A DNA stretch of 20,412 nucleotides, from NCBI GenBank assembly GCA_029987025.1, contig DALTWQ010000017.1, positions 1 to 20,412 of the forward strand, given 5' to 3'. This DNA comes from Methanocorpusculum sp. GTDB taxonomy: Archaea; Halobacteriota; Methanomicrobia; Methanomicrobiales; Methanocorpusculaceae. Shown here piece after piece: positions 1 through 7,621 of this stretch (positions are counted from its first letter, which is position 1; each line of letters begins with the position of its first letter). Below the pieces are notes generated by a model. It saw nothing but the letters and a program-made list of their open reading frames with translations. It was not told the DNA's origin and made no database searches. Position numbers and translations under genes: made by a program.

Positions 1-674
1 CATGGAAGCCTGATTTCGCAATCGTCGTTTCCCCGAACGGAGTTCTCGAAGGACCTGTCGGTGCACGCGAAGCACTCAAAGCAGCAGGCATCCCGGTTAT
101 CGTTATCACTGACGATGTAACCAACAAGAAAGAGGGATGGGAAGCACTCAAAGCATCCGGTTTCGGATACGTTATCATGAAGGCAGATGCAATGATTGGT
201 GCACGCCGTGAATTCCTCGACCCGGTTGAGATGGCAGACTACAACGGAAACCTCGTTAAAGTCCTTGCACTTACCGGTGCATTCCGCTTACTCCAGACTG
301 AACTTGACAAAGTCATCGACCAGGTCAAGGCAGGAAAGGCAGGAGAAGCACTCGAACTCCCGAAGCTTGTCGTTACCTCTGACAAAGCAGTTAAGGACAA
401 CTTCACCAACCCGTACGCACTTGCAAAGGCACGTGCAGCATACGAACTCGCACAGTCTGTTGCAGGCATCAACGTTAAGGGATGCTTCATGACCAAAGAG
501 TGGGTTGACTACATCCCAATCGTTGCATCTGCACACGAAGTTATGCGCGCAGCAGCAAAACTCTGTGACGAAGCACGTGAACTTGAGAAAGCAGGCGACG
601 GAATCATCCGCAAGCCGCACAAGAAGACCGGAGAAATCGTCTCCAAGGTCGCACTTATCAGCAAGCCGGAGTAA
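1..674 (+). CDS. mtd: F420-dependent methylenetetrahydromethanopterin dehydrogenase (Mtd), 5' truncated by window
   Basis: This enzyme reversibly reduces methenyl-H4MPT to methylene-H4MPT with F420H2, in the cytoplasmic CO2-reduction branch of methanogenesis. The reading frame is already open at base 3 and starts in WKPDFAIVVSPNG, so about 55-60 N-terminal residues lie outside the window; 223 residues are visible and the family is about 280 long. Recognisable Mtd segments are PDFAIVVSPNG, GARREFLDPVEMA, NLVKVLALTGAFRLLQ and the conserved C-terminal region with FTNPYALAKARAAYELA. A start placed at the internal ATG 177 would be wrong because homology continues upstream. A GC-rich hairpin and T-rich stretches follow, and the next gene is convergent. 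The assignment is from remembered family sequence, with high confidence. Confidence 0.95.
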   Translation, partial: WKPDFAIVVSPNGVLEGPVGAREALKAAGIPVIVITDDVTNKKEGWEALKASGFGYVIMKADAMIGARREFLDPVEMADYNGNLVKVLALTGAFRLLQTELDKVIDQVKAGKAGEALELPKLVVTSDKAVKDNFTNPYALAKARAAYELAQSVAGINVKGCFMTKEWVDYIPIVASAHEVMRAAAKLCDEARELEKAGDGIIRKPHKKTGEIVSKVALISKPE

Positions 675-716
675 TCCTGCTTTTCTGATACCATTTTCTT
701 TTTGGACTTTAAACGG

Positions 717-739
717 GGGTGCATCAGGCACCCTTGTTT
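717..739 (+). terminator. Hairpin plus T-rich tail after mtd
   Basis: GGGTGC (717-722) pairs perfectly with GCACCC (728-733) across the 5-nt loop ATCAG, followed by TTGTTT. Upstream, 681-704 is also T-rich (TTTTCTG, TTTTCTTTTT), which can itself terminate archaeal RNA polymerase. It lies between convergent genes, consistent with the end of the mtd transcript. Confidence 0.6.
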
Positions 740-889
740 AGAGAATGATTATCTCTGTTTTGAAAAAATATTGATTCTGTATCTCTTTTGAAAATCGAAC
801 TTTAATTACAGAACAACAGACGGCCCTGATATTCTTGTAATTTTATAATCGACAGTAATGATTGAAAAAAAGTGATTGATTAATTGATT

Positions 890-1639
890 TTATGCCGCAG
901 GCACAAAGAAGTTAACAATGCTAATCATCAGATTCGGATCGAACGGAATGTAGAGCAGGAAGAATGCTAATGCAATGACAATCAGAAACACCAGCGGATT
1001 CCAGCGGAGAATCTTTTTACCGTCGAGAGGGCCCACCGGAAGCATGTTGAAGAAGGCAAGCATCGCATTTACCAGCCATCCGGAATATCCGAGATAGAAC
1101 AGGAATCCTGCAGCGGTGAAGGAAAATGCAATTCCGTTTGTAAGGATTTCTCCACCACCAAGAACAATACCGATAATCATCAGTGCTGCAAAGACCACAA
1201 GAAGAACAATATTCGTAAGCGGACCCACAACAGAGATGATACCGCTTTCTTTCTTTGTCATCTGGCGGCCTGCAGTATTAATCATCGTTGCACCAGGCGC
1301 TGCAAAGACAATACCTAACAGAACCGCGACACAGACTGAGATAACCAGCATCGGATTGCTCTTGCGGAACTCTGCCCAGTAACCGTATTTGATGGCAGTA
1401 AACTTGTGGGCCATCTCATGCAGGATAAAGGAAAGCCCCACAATAATTACAGACGAAACAAAGGCGATTAAAAGCATCTGCCCGTTGATGCCTTGGAAGT
1501 TTCCGCCGACAGCCTGGCTGATTAATGATACCAGTCCGCCGCGGGAGAATAATGCAACCGTAAATGCGATTGCAAGGGCTATCCATGCAATTAAGAGGTC
1601 TTTCTTTTCAAACGGAGATATTTTCTTTAAGATGCTCAT
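890..1639 (-). CDS. M50 (site-2 protease-like) membrane zinc metalloprotease
   Basis: This is a predicted integral membrane protease of the M50/S2P clan; the natural substrate is unknown. The zinc motif HEMAH sits inside a hydrophobic segment (H74, E75, H78 counted from the ATG at 1639), and the second signature NMLPVGPLDG (N198 to D206) supplies the expected third ligand Asp. About six hydrophobic segments are visible. No PDZ or CBS domain is attached, so this is the minimal form seen in many archaea. Start choice is uncertain: ATG 1639 overlaps the stop of the upstream aconitase-X gene by 4 nt (ATGA, translational coupling), while ATG 1651 would add four residues; neither has a good Shine-Dalgarno site. 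It is the last gene of the isoprenoid operon, but a role in that pathway is not implied. A T-run (minus strand, 865-871) follows it. Confidence 0.88.
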   Translation of the reverse strand: MSILKKISPFEKKDLLIAWIALAIAFTVALFSRGGLVSLISQAVGGNFQGINGQMLLIAFVSSVIIVGLSFILHEMAHKFTAIKYGYWAEFRKSNPMLVISVCVAVLLGIVFAAPGATMINTAGRQMTKKESGIISVVGPLTNIVLLVVFAALMIIGIVLGGGEILTNGIAFSFTAAGFLFYLGYSGWLVNAMLAFFNMLPVGPLDGKKILRWNPLVFLIVIALAFFLLYIPFDPNLMISIVNFFVPAA

Positions 1640-2820
1640 TCCATACCACATCCCACATTAACACATTCTTCAAGTGTCCCAAGCCGCGGAATTGCTTTGC
1701 ACATACCAGGGAGGTAGGTAAACGCCTTGCCGGAGTTTGTCATAACCGTCTGCCCTTCAAAGAGAGGAGAGACTATCATACAGGTATCTGGCACAATACG
1801 TGCTCCGGATGCTGCAATTCTCCGGTAAAGGTCTTCGTTTCCTTTTGAAAGTTCTGCTGCTGCAAAGACATAGAACGGAAGTTTTACTTTCCGTCCGTCA
1901 AGAAGGTCTGCAAGTTCTGCAAGTTCCTCCGCGGAAAGATGCGGACAGCCTACGGCAACTGTATCCGGCTCTAAATCGCTGAAGAGTTCTTTAATCTCCT
2001 CGTTTTCGATGACAACTGCCTCACGCTCGTCTTCAGCAAAGTGTTTCTTGAAGAACGGGAAACGTGCTTCCGGTGTAATCTCTTCGACATGGAATAAAGA
2101 GACAGCGCCAGATGCGGCCATCGCTGCCCCAAGACTTTTCAGCATGGAACTCTTCGGACGGATGCCTTTAAAGAGCGGAATCTTATCTCCGGAGATGGCG
2201 CCGGCAATAATTCCGAGCGCACCGTACTCGGCAGGAGTCCATGTTTTTGTATCGTCTGGATTTGACAGAGTAAATTCAACCTGCGGCAGACGGTTCTGCA
2301 CAATGTGCATGCCGTATTCCGGGGTTTTTCCGGTAAGTGCTGCTGCAAGTGCTGATGGACCGCCCTCGCGGTTTGTCCGTGCACCGAGAACAGAGTTTGC
2401 ATATACAACCGCGGAAGACTCAGACCAGGCAAGGTGATCTCCGCGTTCAATTATGGAGTAATAATAAGGAGTACAGGTACAGGTCGGGCGGATACCAAGC
2501 CGTGTATATGCGGCATTTACCTCGAGTTGTTTTGCGGCAAAGTCACGCGGGATTCCTAAATCTTCCCATCCGTCGCGGGGCATTCCAATAGGATTTAGAT
2601 AAGCCGGAACAACTGCTTTTCCTGAAAGCGAGTTCAGCCACTCAAGACCGGCATCTCCGACTGTTTTGTAGGACGCACCGGAAACCTGTACGCTTTTTAC
2701 CTCGATGAGTTTCTCGGCATTGTATATTTTTCCGAGAGAGACGAGGATTTCCATCATCTTCTGTTTTGTTTCACCTGATTCTCCGTTTAAGAGAGCCTGG
2801 TCGTATGAATCTAACTGCAT
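1636..2820 (-). CDS. Aconitase-X large/catalytic subunit, probable phosphomevalonate dehydratase large subunit
   Basis: Aconitase-X family protein, 394 residues. In archaea with the modified mevalonate pathway this family dehydrates (R)-5-phosphomevalonate to trans-anhydromevalonate 5-phosphate using an Fe-S cluster. Cysteines in the expected places are C114/C116 (RPTCTCTPYY), one in VGCPHLS and one in PDTCMIVSP; the stretch SVLGARTNREGGPSAL is typical of the family. The start ATG has a clear AAGGAG (2826-2831) five bases upstream. It follows the UbiD gene by 24 bp and overlaps the protease gene by 4 nt. The next enzyme (UbiD type) and its cofactor synthase (UbiX) are directly upstream, which is strong context for the mevalonate role over the proline/hydroxyproline roles of bacterial AcnX. 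The small subunit (DUF126-like swivel domain) is not in this window and must lie elsewhere. Confidence 0.9.
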   Translation of the reverse strand: MQLDSYDQALLNGESGETKQKMMEILVSLGKIYNAEKLIEVKSVQVSGASYKTVGDAGLEWLNSLSGKAVVPAYLNPIGMPRDGWEDLGIPRDFAAKQLEVNAAYTRLGIRPTCTCTPYYYSIIERGDHLAWSESSAVVYANSVLGARTNREGGPSALAAALTGKTPEYGMHIVQNRLPQVEFTLSNPDDTKTWTPAEYGALGIIAGAISGDKIPLFKGIRPKSSMLKSLGAAMAASGAVSLFHVEEITPEARFPFFKKHFAEDEREAVVIENEEIKELFSDLEPDTVAVGCPHLSAEELAELADLLDGRKVKLPFYVFAAAELSKGNEDLYRRIAASGARIVPDTCMIVSPLFEGQTVMTNSGKAFTYLPGMCKAIPRLGTLEECVNVGCGME

Positions 2821-2825
2821 AATTA

Positions 2826-2831
2826 CTCCTT
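2826..2831 (-). promoter_or_regulatory. Shine-Dalgarno site for the aconitase-X gene
   Basis: AAGGAG on the minus strand, five bases before the ATG at 2820, inside the 24-bp gap to the UbiD stop codon. It fixes the start and indicates leadered, operon-internal translation. Confidence 0.75.
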
Positions 2832-2844
2832 TTACTCCTGTTGC

Positions 2845-4098
2845 TTATTTTATATTCCAGTCTGCACGGATAAATTCATCTTCTCTTCCGAGAGGAATTG
2901 TTGCATCCACGCCGGCTTTTACATTCAATCCGTCACCGATTCTGCACGGGTCAATAGTTGAACCGTGGACTCCGGTGTAGATAACGGTGTCTAAATCTGC
3001 TCTTACACGCGCTGCTATTGCGTACTCTACATCTGACGGGTCATAGATGTTGATATCCGTATCAACAATTACGACATGCTTCAGTGATTTATGTGCCGCA
3101 AACGCGGCATCAATGGCTTTTTTCCCGTCGTCATCTGCATGTTTTCTGATGCTGATTACCGCATGGAAGTATCCTGCCCCGCCTTTTGTAAGGAAAACAT
3201 CAGCGATGTCAACAACTTTTCCGACTTCGGCAAAGAGTTTCGGTTCATAAGGCGCACCCATGAACATCTTGTGTTCCGTACCTGACGGCAGGAGAGCGTG
3301 ATAGATGAAATCTTTTTTGAGGCACATGCCGTCTAAGGCGATGACCGGCTGCTGACGCACTGAGTCGTATGTTCCGCTGATGTCAACGAACGGACCTTCT
3401 GCTGCTTTTTCCGCGGTGATTCTTCCGTAAAGAACAATCTCTGCGTCAGGAACCTGTATCCCGTTCGGACATCTGAAAAGCGGCAGAGGTTTCCCCAAAA
3501 TTTCTGCGGCATACGGCATCTCGCAGCCTTCCGGAACACGGGTACATGAGGCAAAAAGAACGGCCGGATTTACACCAATTACGATTGCAACAGGGAGTTC
3601 TTTTCCATCAGCAAGGGCTTTTCTGTAGAGAATATCTGTGTGGCGTCCTTCAACAAGACGGGCTGCAAGATGATTTTTGTCTAAGACAAGCATCCGGTGA
3701 ACAGATGCGTTGGTAACCCCGCCGTACGCGGAAAAGACAATGCCTGATGTTATGTAGCGTCCGGCATCCTTCGGGAAATGTTTCAGAACAGGAATCTTTG
3801 ACAAATCTGCCGGCTCGAAGGAAAGATTTCCGCCGTCGGTAACTTTTCCGGAAAACGTACATGCTGAAAGCCGTTTGAGCATCTCTGCATCAGGCATCCC
3901 GAGAGCAAGAGAGAGTGTCTTGCGGGATGTTACCGTGTTCATTACCGCACGATGCCCTTCGAGATTTTCGAAAATCAGCATCCTGTCTGTTTTTGCGGCA
4001 AGCTGTGCTGCTTCCATATCTGAAGAAACAAAGCGGGTAATTACTTCCGCTTCCCCTGCTTCTTTCATTTTCTCAATGAAAACACGTAAGCTATCCAT
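2845..4098 (-). CDS. UbiD-family prenyl-FMN-dependent decarboxylase, probable anhydromevalonate phosphate decarboxylase
   Basis: UbiD-family decarboxylase, 417 residues from the chosen ATG. In the archaeal mevalonate pathway this family member converts trans-anhydromevalonate 5-phosphate to isopentenyl phosphate with prenylated FMN. UbiD hallmarks visible are VIGVNPAVLFAS, PYAAEILGKPLPL, VPDAEIVLYGRI and EGPFVDISGTYD, in the family order. The open frame extends 12 codons further upstream, but ATG 4098 is preferred because GGGGTGA (4104-4110) lies five bases before it and the protein then starts MDSLRVFIEKM like its relatives. The stop of ubiX lies between the Shine-Dalgarno site and the start, so the genes are translationally coupled. 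It is somewhat shorter than bacterial UbiD (about 490 residues), as typical for archaeal forms. Substrate is inferred from the adjacent aconitase-X gene, not from the sequence itself. Confidence 0.9.
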   Translation of the reverse strand: MDSLRVFIEKMKEAGEAEVITRFVSSDMEAAQLAAKTDRMLIFENLEGHRAVMNTVTSRKTLSLALGMPDAEMLKRLSACTFSGKVTDGGNLSFEPADLSKIPVLKHFPKDAGRYITSGIVFSAYGGVTNASVHRMLVLDKNHLAARLVEGRHTDILYRKALADGKELPVAIVIGVNPAVLFASCTRVPEGCEMPYAAEILGKPLPLFRCPNGIQVPDAEIVLYGRITAEKAAEGPFVDISGTYDSVRQQPVIALDGMCLKKDFIYHALLPSGTEHKMFMGAPYEPKLFAEVGKVVDIADVFLTKGGAGYFHAVISIRKHADDDGKKAIDAAFAAHKSLKHVVIVDTDINIYDPSDVEYAIAARVRADLDTVIYTGVHGSTIDPCRIGDGLNVKAGVDATIPLGREDEFIRADWNIK

Positions 4099-4099
4099 C

Positions 4100-4642
4100 T
4101 TATTCACCCCATCTCTTTGCGAGGCTGTGTTCAATTCCGCAGTGGTCGAGAATACGGGCCGCCATCACATCTGCTAACTCCTCGATGGTCTTCGGGTGTG
4201 TGTAAAGCGGCGGGGATGCCGGCATGATTATGGCGCCTGCATCATTTGCCTTGAGCATGTTTGTCAGATGAATTCTGCTGTAGGGCGTTTCCCGGGGAAC
4301 GAGAATGAGTGTTCTTCTCTCTTTTAAGGCAACGTCTGCAGCGCGCACTATGAGGGTATCTGCATATCCGTTTGCAACTGCAGATAATGTCTTCATACTG
4401 CACGGCACAATGACCATTGCATCATAGAGAAAAGAACCGCTCGCTATCTGTGCATCGAGTTTTTCGTTTGCTTCGTAGATAAACGGATAACCGTCTAAGG
4501 ATATGCCTTCGACCGCTGCAACCTGACGTGCCGCGTCTGATATGATTACATAGACTTCCGCTTTTCCGCGTAATGCTTCAAACAGACGCTTCGCATAAAG
4601 AATGCCTGATGCTCCGGTAACTGCCGCTACGATTCGTTTCAT
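4100..4642 (-). CDS. ubiX: UbiX-type flavin prenyltransferase
   Basis: UbiX transfers a dimethylallyl unit from dimethylallyl (mono)phosphate to reduced FMN, producing the prenyl-FMN cofactor of UbiD enzymes. The protein is 180 residues, the normal size. It starts MKRIVAAVTGASGILYAKRL (Rossmann-like FMN-binding loop with GASG), and has VPCSMKTLSAVANGYADTLIVRAADVALKERR and LVPRETPYSRIHLTNML, all standard UbiX signatures including the RETP motif. It is the first gene of the tight ubiX-UbiD-aconitase-X-protease operon, 83 bp after the glycosylase gene, and its product is needed by the very next gene. A T-rich stretch in the 83-bp gap suggests the glycosylase may be transcribed separately. Confidence 0.96.
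   Translation of the reverse strand: MKRIVAAVTGASGILYAKRLFEALRGKAEVYVIISDAARQVAAVEGISLDGYPFIYEANEKLDAQIASGSFLYDAMVIVPCSMKTLSAVANGYADTLIVRAADVALKERRTLILVPRETPYSRIHLTNMLKANDAGAIIMPASPPLYTHPKTIEELADVMAARILDHCGIEHSLAKRWGE
4104..4110 (-). promoter_or_regulatory. Shine-Dalgarno site for the UbiD gene
   Basis: GGGGTGA on the minus strand, within the last codons of ubiX and five bases before the ATG at 4098. It matches the archaeal anti-SD-complementary GGTGA core and excludes the longer upstream start. Confidence 0.75.
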
Positions 4643-4725
4643 CTCTTATTATATATTGGATGTGATGCTTTATGTTGTTTTGGCATGAATTATGTTTTAA
4701 AAACAGACTTTTCAAAAGGACTGCA

Positions 4726-5562
4726 CTACTCTCCGCGTTTGGCCAGCCCCTCGCGTTCCGCATAGAGATACTCCTGTGCGTATCCTGCGTATCTTCCGAA
4801 CCTTTCCCGTGCAAATCCTGCGGCCTTTTCATAAGGAAGTTTCTTCTCACACCCACTCCCGAAGTACTGCGTCCGCAGAATACGCTCTATCCAGACGTCA
4901 ACCGGGACAGCTTCATAAAATCCGAATCCGAAGAGAAGAACACAGTCGGCAACTTTCGGACCGACACCGGGGAACTTCATCAGTTCAGCTTTTGCAGTTT
5001 CGTACGGCATCGATGAAATCTGCTTATCCCATTCCTGATTTTCTGAGACATAGCAGGATGCCGCGTGAATAAATGAGTCGCGGTACCCTGTCTTGCAGCA
5101 GCGTATTTCATCCGGTGTACTTTCCCGTAAATCATCCGCAGAAGGAAACGTACAGATGCCGCATCCGGTATCTTTCCCGTACTTTTCTGAGAGCAGTTCT
5201 ATCCGTTTTGATATCATCGGAATGTTTGAACACGAGGCACAGATGTAGGATATCAGACACTCGAAAGGAGGCTGACGGCAGATACGAAGACCTCTGCACG
5301 ATAACACTGCGTTGTGAATCAGTGAATCGGTATCAATCGAAGAAAGAATTTCATCGAGGTCAAGGTCAAGTGCAAAGTAGTGCACCAGTTCATCCTCGCT
5401 GCATCCTTCGTAGAAAAGAGTACCATCTTTCTGCCGGACTTTCCAGAGTGAGTCATAGACAGGAGCAGACCAGATGTCTCCGTCTTTTTTCCATCGGAAA
5501 GCCTGCCCGCACGAGACGGTAAGAGACAGATTAAATGGCCCCTCAAATGAAAATCGTTTCAT
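4726..5562 (-). CDS. ogg: 8-oxoguanine DNA glycosylase/AP lyase (Ogg family)
   Basis: A bifunctional base-excision repair enzyme removing 8-oxoguanine opposite C. The 278-residue protein has the Ogg layout: an N-terminal beta domain with the NLSLTVSCGQAFRW signature (Ogg1 has SGQSFRW), then a helix-hairpin-helix GPD domain FPGVGPKVADC with catalytic Lys203 and VPVDVWI with the catalytic Asp222. The 19-residue Lys-Asp spacing matches human OGG1 (K249/D268). This is the OGG1-like class, not the short archaeal Ogg2 or AGOG. It is cysteine-rich (for example CGICTFP, RCCKTGYRD), which is unusual but seen in anaerobes. It follows the small membrane protein gene by 13 bp and precedes ubiX by 83 bp. 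The start gives the expected MxxFxxxGPFNL beginning. Confidence 0.93.
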   Translation of the reverse strand: MKRFSFEGPFNLSLTVSCGQAFRWKKDGDIWSAPVYDSLWKVRQKDGTLFYEGCSEDELVHYFALDLDLDEILSSIDTDSLIHNAVLSCRGLRICRQPPFECLISYICASCSNIPMISKRIELLSEKYGKDTGCGICTFPSADDLRESTPDEIRCCKTGYRDSFIHAASCYVSENQEWDKQISSMPYETAKAELMKFPGVGPKVADCVLLFGFGFYEAVPVDVWIERILRTQYFGSGCEKKLPYEKAAGFARERFGRYAGYAQEYLYAEREGLAKRGE

Positions 5563-5575
5563 TGAAAAAAAGAAA

Positions 5576-5755
5576 TTATTCTTTGAGCATCAGAATGCCC
5601 AGAATGACTGCTCCAAGACCGATGAGCGCAAGAACAATGCCGAATCCGCCTAAGAAGAATGCGATAAACTGCGGAAGGAAGAAGTAGATTCCAAGTCCGC
5701 CGGCGATTAAGAGTATGATACCAACAATTAAGGTGATAAGTCCTGTTTTGTCCAT
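5576..5755 (-). CDS. Small two-helix membrane protein, 59 aa, function unknown
   Basis: I read this frame directly: ATG at 5755, TAA at 5576-5578, 59 residues. The protein starts MDKTGLITLIVGIILLIAG and ends GAVILGILMLKE. It consists of two hydrophobic, glycine-rich helices (about residues 6-27 and 31-56) joined by a short FFLPQF turn, with charges only at the ends (D2, K3, K58, E59). This is a convincing small membrane protein, not a random frame. I do not recognise a named family. It lies 13 bp before ogg and 77 bp after the DUF1015 gene on the same strand; no strong Shine-Dalgarno site is visible, but AT-rich AGATATATC lies some 30 bp upstream. A helper or small-molecule channel role would be a guess. 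Confidence 0.75.
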   Translation of the reverse strand: MDKTGLITLIVGIILLIAGGLGIYFFLPQFIAFFLGGFGIVLALIGLGAVILGILMLKE

Positions 5756-5832
5756 GACTGTTTATTTGCGGCTGATGAGATATATCTTTTATCATCCGGG
5801 AAATGAAGCCGCTTTAAAAAAAGGAGATTGTG

Positions 5833-7089
5833 TTATTTTATCTCGTGCATTACCATGCCTGACAGAAGCTTCGGCTCAAACCAGGTTGACTTAGGCGGCA
5901 TAATTAATCCCGCATCAGCGACGTCAATAACACCCTGAGCTGTTACCGGCTGCATGATAAATGCTGCTGCAAATTCTCCATTATCAACCTGCTTTGTGAC
6001 CTCTTCCAGCGGCACAATCCCGCCCACGAAAGAGATTCTCGGATCTCCTCTCGGGTCTAAAATTGCAAGCATGTCATCCAAGACAAGATTCTGCAGAACG
6101 GAAACATCCAGCCGCTCGATAGCATCAGCACCTGCATCGACTTTGCGGGTCAGTTCATACCACTGGCTTTCGAGATAGAGGTGCATTACGTGCATATCTG
6201 GAGATGTCTCACGTGCCGGTACAGCATTCTTCTTAATATCCACTTTCTTAACCGGCGTTACCGTAAACCGGAGTGCTAAATCATTTAAGAACATATCCGC
6301 GTTGAGACCTGCAAGGTCGCGGATTAAGCGGTGGTAGCCGTAGATTCTGACCGAGTCGTGCGCAAATAAAACCGCCATGAACTTTTCTGCGTCAGGGGTT
6401 AAGCGGTTTTCAGATCTGCGGCGCTCACAGACGTTTGCCGAGGATTTCGCACGGTGATGACCGTCGGCGATGTAGAGATTCGGAATTGCGGCAAATGTCT
6501 CAGTGATTTTTTTCATCTCTGCAGCATCGTCGATGCGGAAAATCTGATGGAAGTTTCCGTTCTTTGCTGTGTACTCTCCAAATGGCTGCTTATCCGCGAT
6601 TAATGATAAGAGCATCTTCTCAACCGATGCTTCATCTTTGTAGAGCAGGAAGACCTGACCGGTGTGGCAGGATACCGCATCGATGTGACGTGTTCTGTCT
6701 TCTTCTTTGTCGTAGCGGGTCAGTTCATGTTTTTTGATGACATTGCTGTTGTATTCGGCAACAGATACGCAGGAGACAAGGCCTGTAAAGACCTCTTTTC
6801 CCATCGTAATCCGGTAGATGTAGTATGCGGGCTTTGTATCGCTTTCAAGAAGACCGTCTGCCTTGAATTTTGCAAACATCTCTTTGGCGCGCGCATAGAT
6901 TTTATCATCGTGCGGGTCAAGGTCTATGAGTTCTGCATCAGTTCTGATTACAGAAAGAAGAGATTTCGGATTTTCAGCAATCTCTTTTGCGGCGTCTTCG
7001 CGCTCGATTACGTCATACGGGACGGAGGGCACGACAGAGAATGATTCTGCTGTCGGGTGCAGTCCCGGAAAAGGATATACGGTTACCAT
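5833..7089 (-). CDS. DUF1015 family protein (SerK-like fold family), function uncertain
   Basis: A 418-residue cytosolic protein of the DUF1015 family, common in methanogens and clostridia. Visible family signatures are the start MVTVYPFPGLHP, VPSVPYDVI, the central IADGHHRAKSS (His-rich, acid-adjacent motif typical of the family), and IVPLEEVTKQVDNGEFAAAFIMQPV with MPPKSTWFEPKLLSGMVMHEI at the end. DUF1015 is structurally related to the ADP-dependent serine kinase SerK, so a small-molecule kinase role is possible but unproven here. The open frame extends to a TTG at 7113; ATG 7089 is preferred because it begins at the conserved N-terminus. Only 36 bp separate it from the divergent rimI start, and the promoters of both must overlap. 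No Shine-Dalgarno site: likely leaderless. Confidence 0.88.
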   Translation of the reverse strand: MVTVYPFPGLHPTAESFSVVPSVPYDVIEREDAAKEIAENPKSLLSVIRTDAELIDLDPHDDKIYARAKEMFAKFKADGLLESDTKPAYYIYRITMGKEVFTGLVSCVSVAEYNSNVIKKHELTRYDKEEDRTRHIDAVSCHTGQVFLLYKDEASVEKMLLSLIADKQPFGEYTAKNGNFHQIFRIDDAAEMKKITETFAAIPNLYIADGHHRAKSSANVCERRRSENRLTPDAEKFMAVLFAHDSVRIYGYHRLIRDLAGLNADMFLNDLALRFTVTPVKKVDIKKNAVPARETSPDMHVMHLYLESQWYELTRKVDAGADAIERLDVSVLQNLVLDDMLAILDPRGDPRISFVGGIVPLEEVTKQVDNGEFAAAFIMQPVTAQGVIDVADAGLIMPPKSTWFEPKLLSGMVMHEIK

Positions 7090-7125
7090 TATGCTATATT
7101 GTTTGGCGTCCAATACTAAAATAGA
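7090..7125. promoter_or_regulatory. Overlapping divergent promoters of the DUF1015 gene and rimI
   Basis: The 36-bp gap holds a CTATATTG element (about 7094-7101) roughly 30 bp before the rimI ATG, and on the other strand TATTTTAG (about 7117-7124) roughly 30 bp before the DUF1015 ATG. Each TATA-like element lies almost on the start of the opposite gene, so both mRNAs would be leaderless or nearly so. Confidence 0.45.
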
Positions 7126-7608
7126 ATGTCAGTGGTTAACGGCCCCGGAGGAACTCGTGCAGGGTGCACTATACGAAAAGCAACCCTCGAGGATATTCCG
7201 GAAATCTACCGGATTGAACTTCTCTGTTTCCCGGACCCGTGGGAATATAAGGCGCTCTTTGAGATGATGGCAGTGTTTCTGACCTCATTTTACATCGCAG
7301 AAGCTGACGGGCGCATGGTTGGTTTTTCAGCCGGAGCTGTTGAAGAGACCGGAGATGAGAAATACGGTCACGTCTGTAACCTTGCAGTATCTCCGGATAT
7401 GCAGGGTTTGGGTATCGGAAGACTTCTCTTGCGAAAACTTGAGCGCGACTTTTTTGTCGAAGGGTGTACCGCGTGCAGTCTTGAGGTGAGAAAGAGCAAC
7501 ACAAAAGCGCACGGATTCTATGAAAGAATCGGCTATGAAGATGTGATTGTGTTCGGTGAATACTACAAGGACGGAGAAGATGCCGTCGTTATGATGCGCT
7601 GGTTCTGA
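7126..7608 (+). CDS. rimI: RimI-like N-alpha-acetyltransferase (GNAT)
   Basis: A GNAT acetyltransferase of the archaeal RimI/Ard1 (NAT) type, which acetylates protein N-termini using acetyl-CoA. Visible: IRKATLEDIPEIYRIELLCFPDPW (typical RimI start with the FxxPW element), motif A VSPDMQGLGIGRLLL with the pyrophosphate loop Q93-G94-L95-G96-I97-G98, then LEVRKSNTKAHGFYERIGYE and a final acidic/aromatic strand. The length of 160 residues is normal, but the first about 14 residues (MSVVNGPGGTRAGC) precede the usual domain start. No in-frame ATG or GTG allows a shorter protein beyond GTG 7132, so ATG 7126 is kept. A TATA-like element 30 bp upstream suggests a leaderless mRNA. It ends 13 bp from the convergent cysteine-rich small gene. 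Confidence 0.9.
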   Translation: MSVVNGPGGTRAGCTIRKATLEDIPEIYRIELLCFPDPWEYKALFEMMAVFLTSFYIAEADGRMVGFSAGAVEETGDEKYGHVCNLAVSPDMQGLGIGRLLLRKLERDFFVEGCTACSLEVRKSNTKAHGFYERIGYEDVIVFGEYYKDGEDAVVMMRWF

Positions 7609-7621
7609 ATTTTAAAAATAG

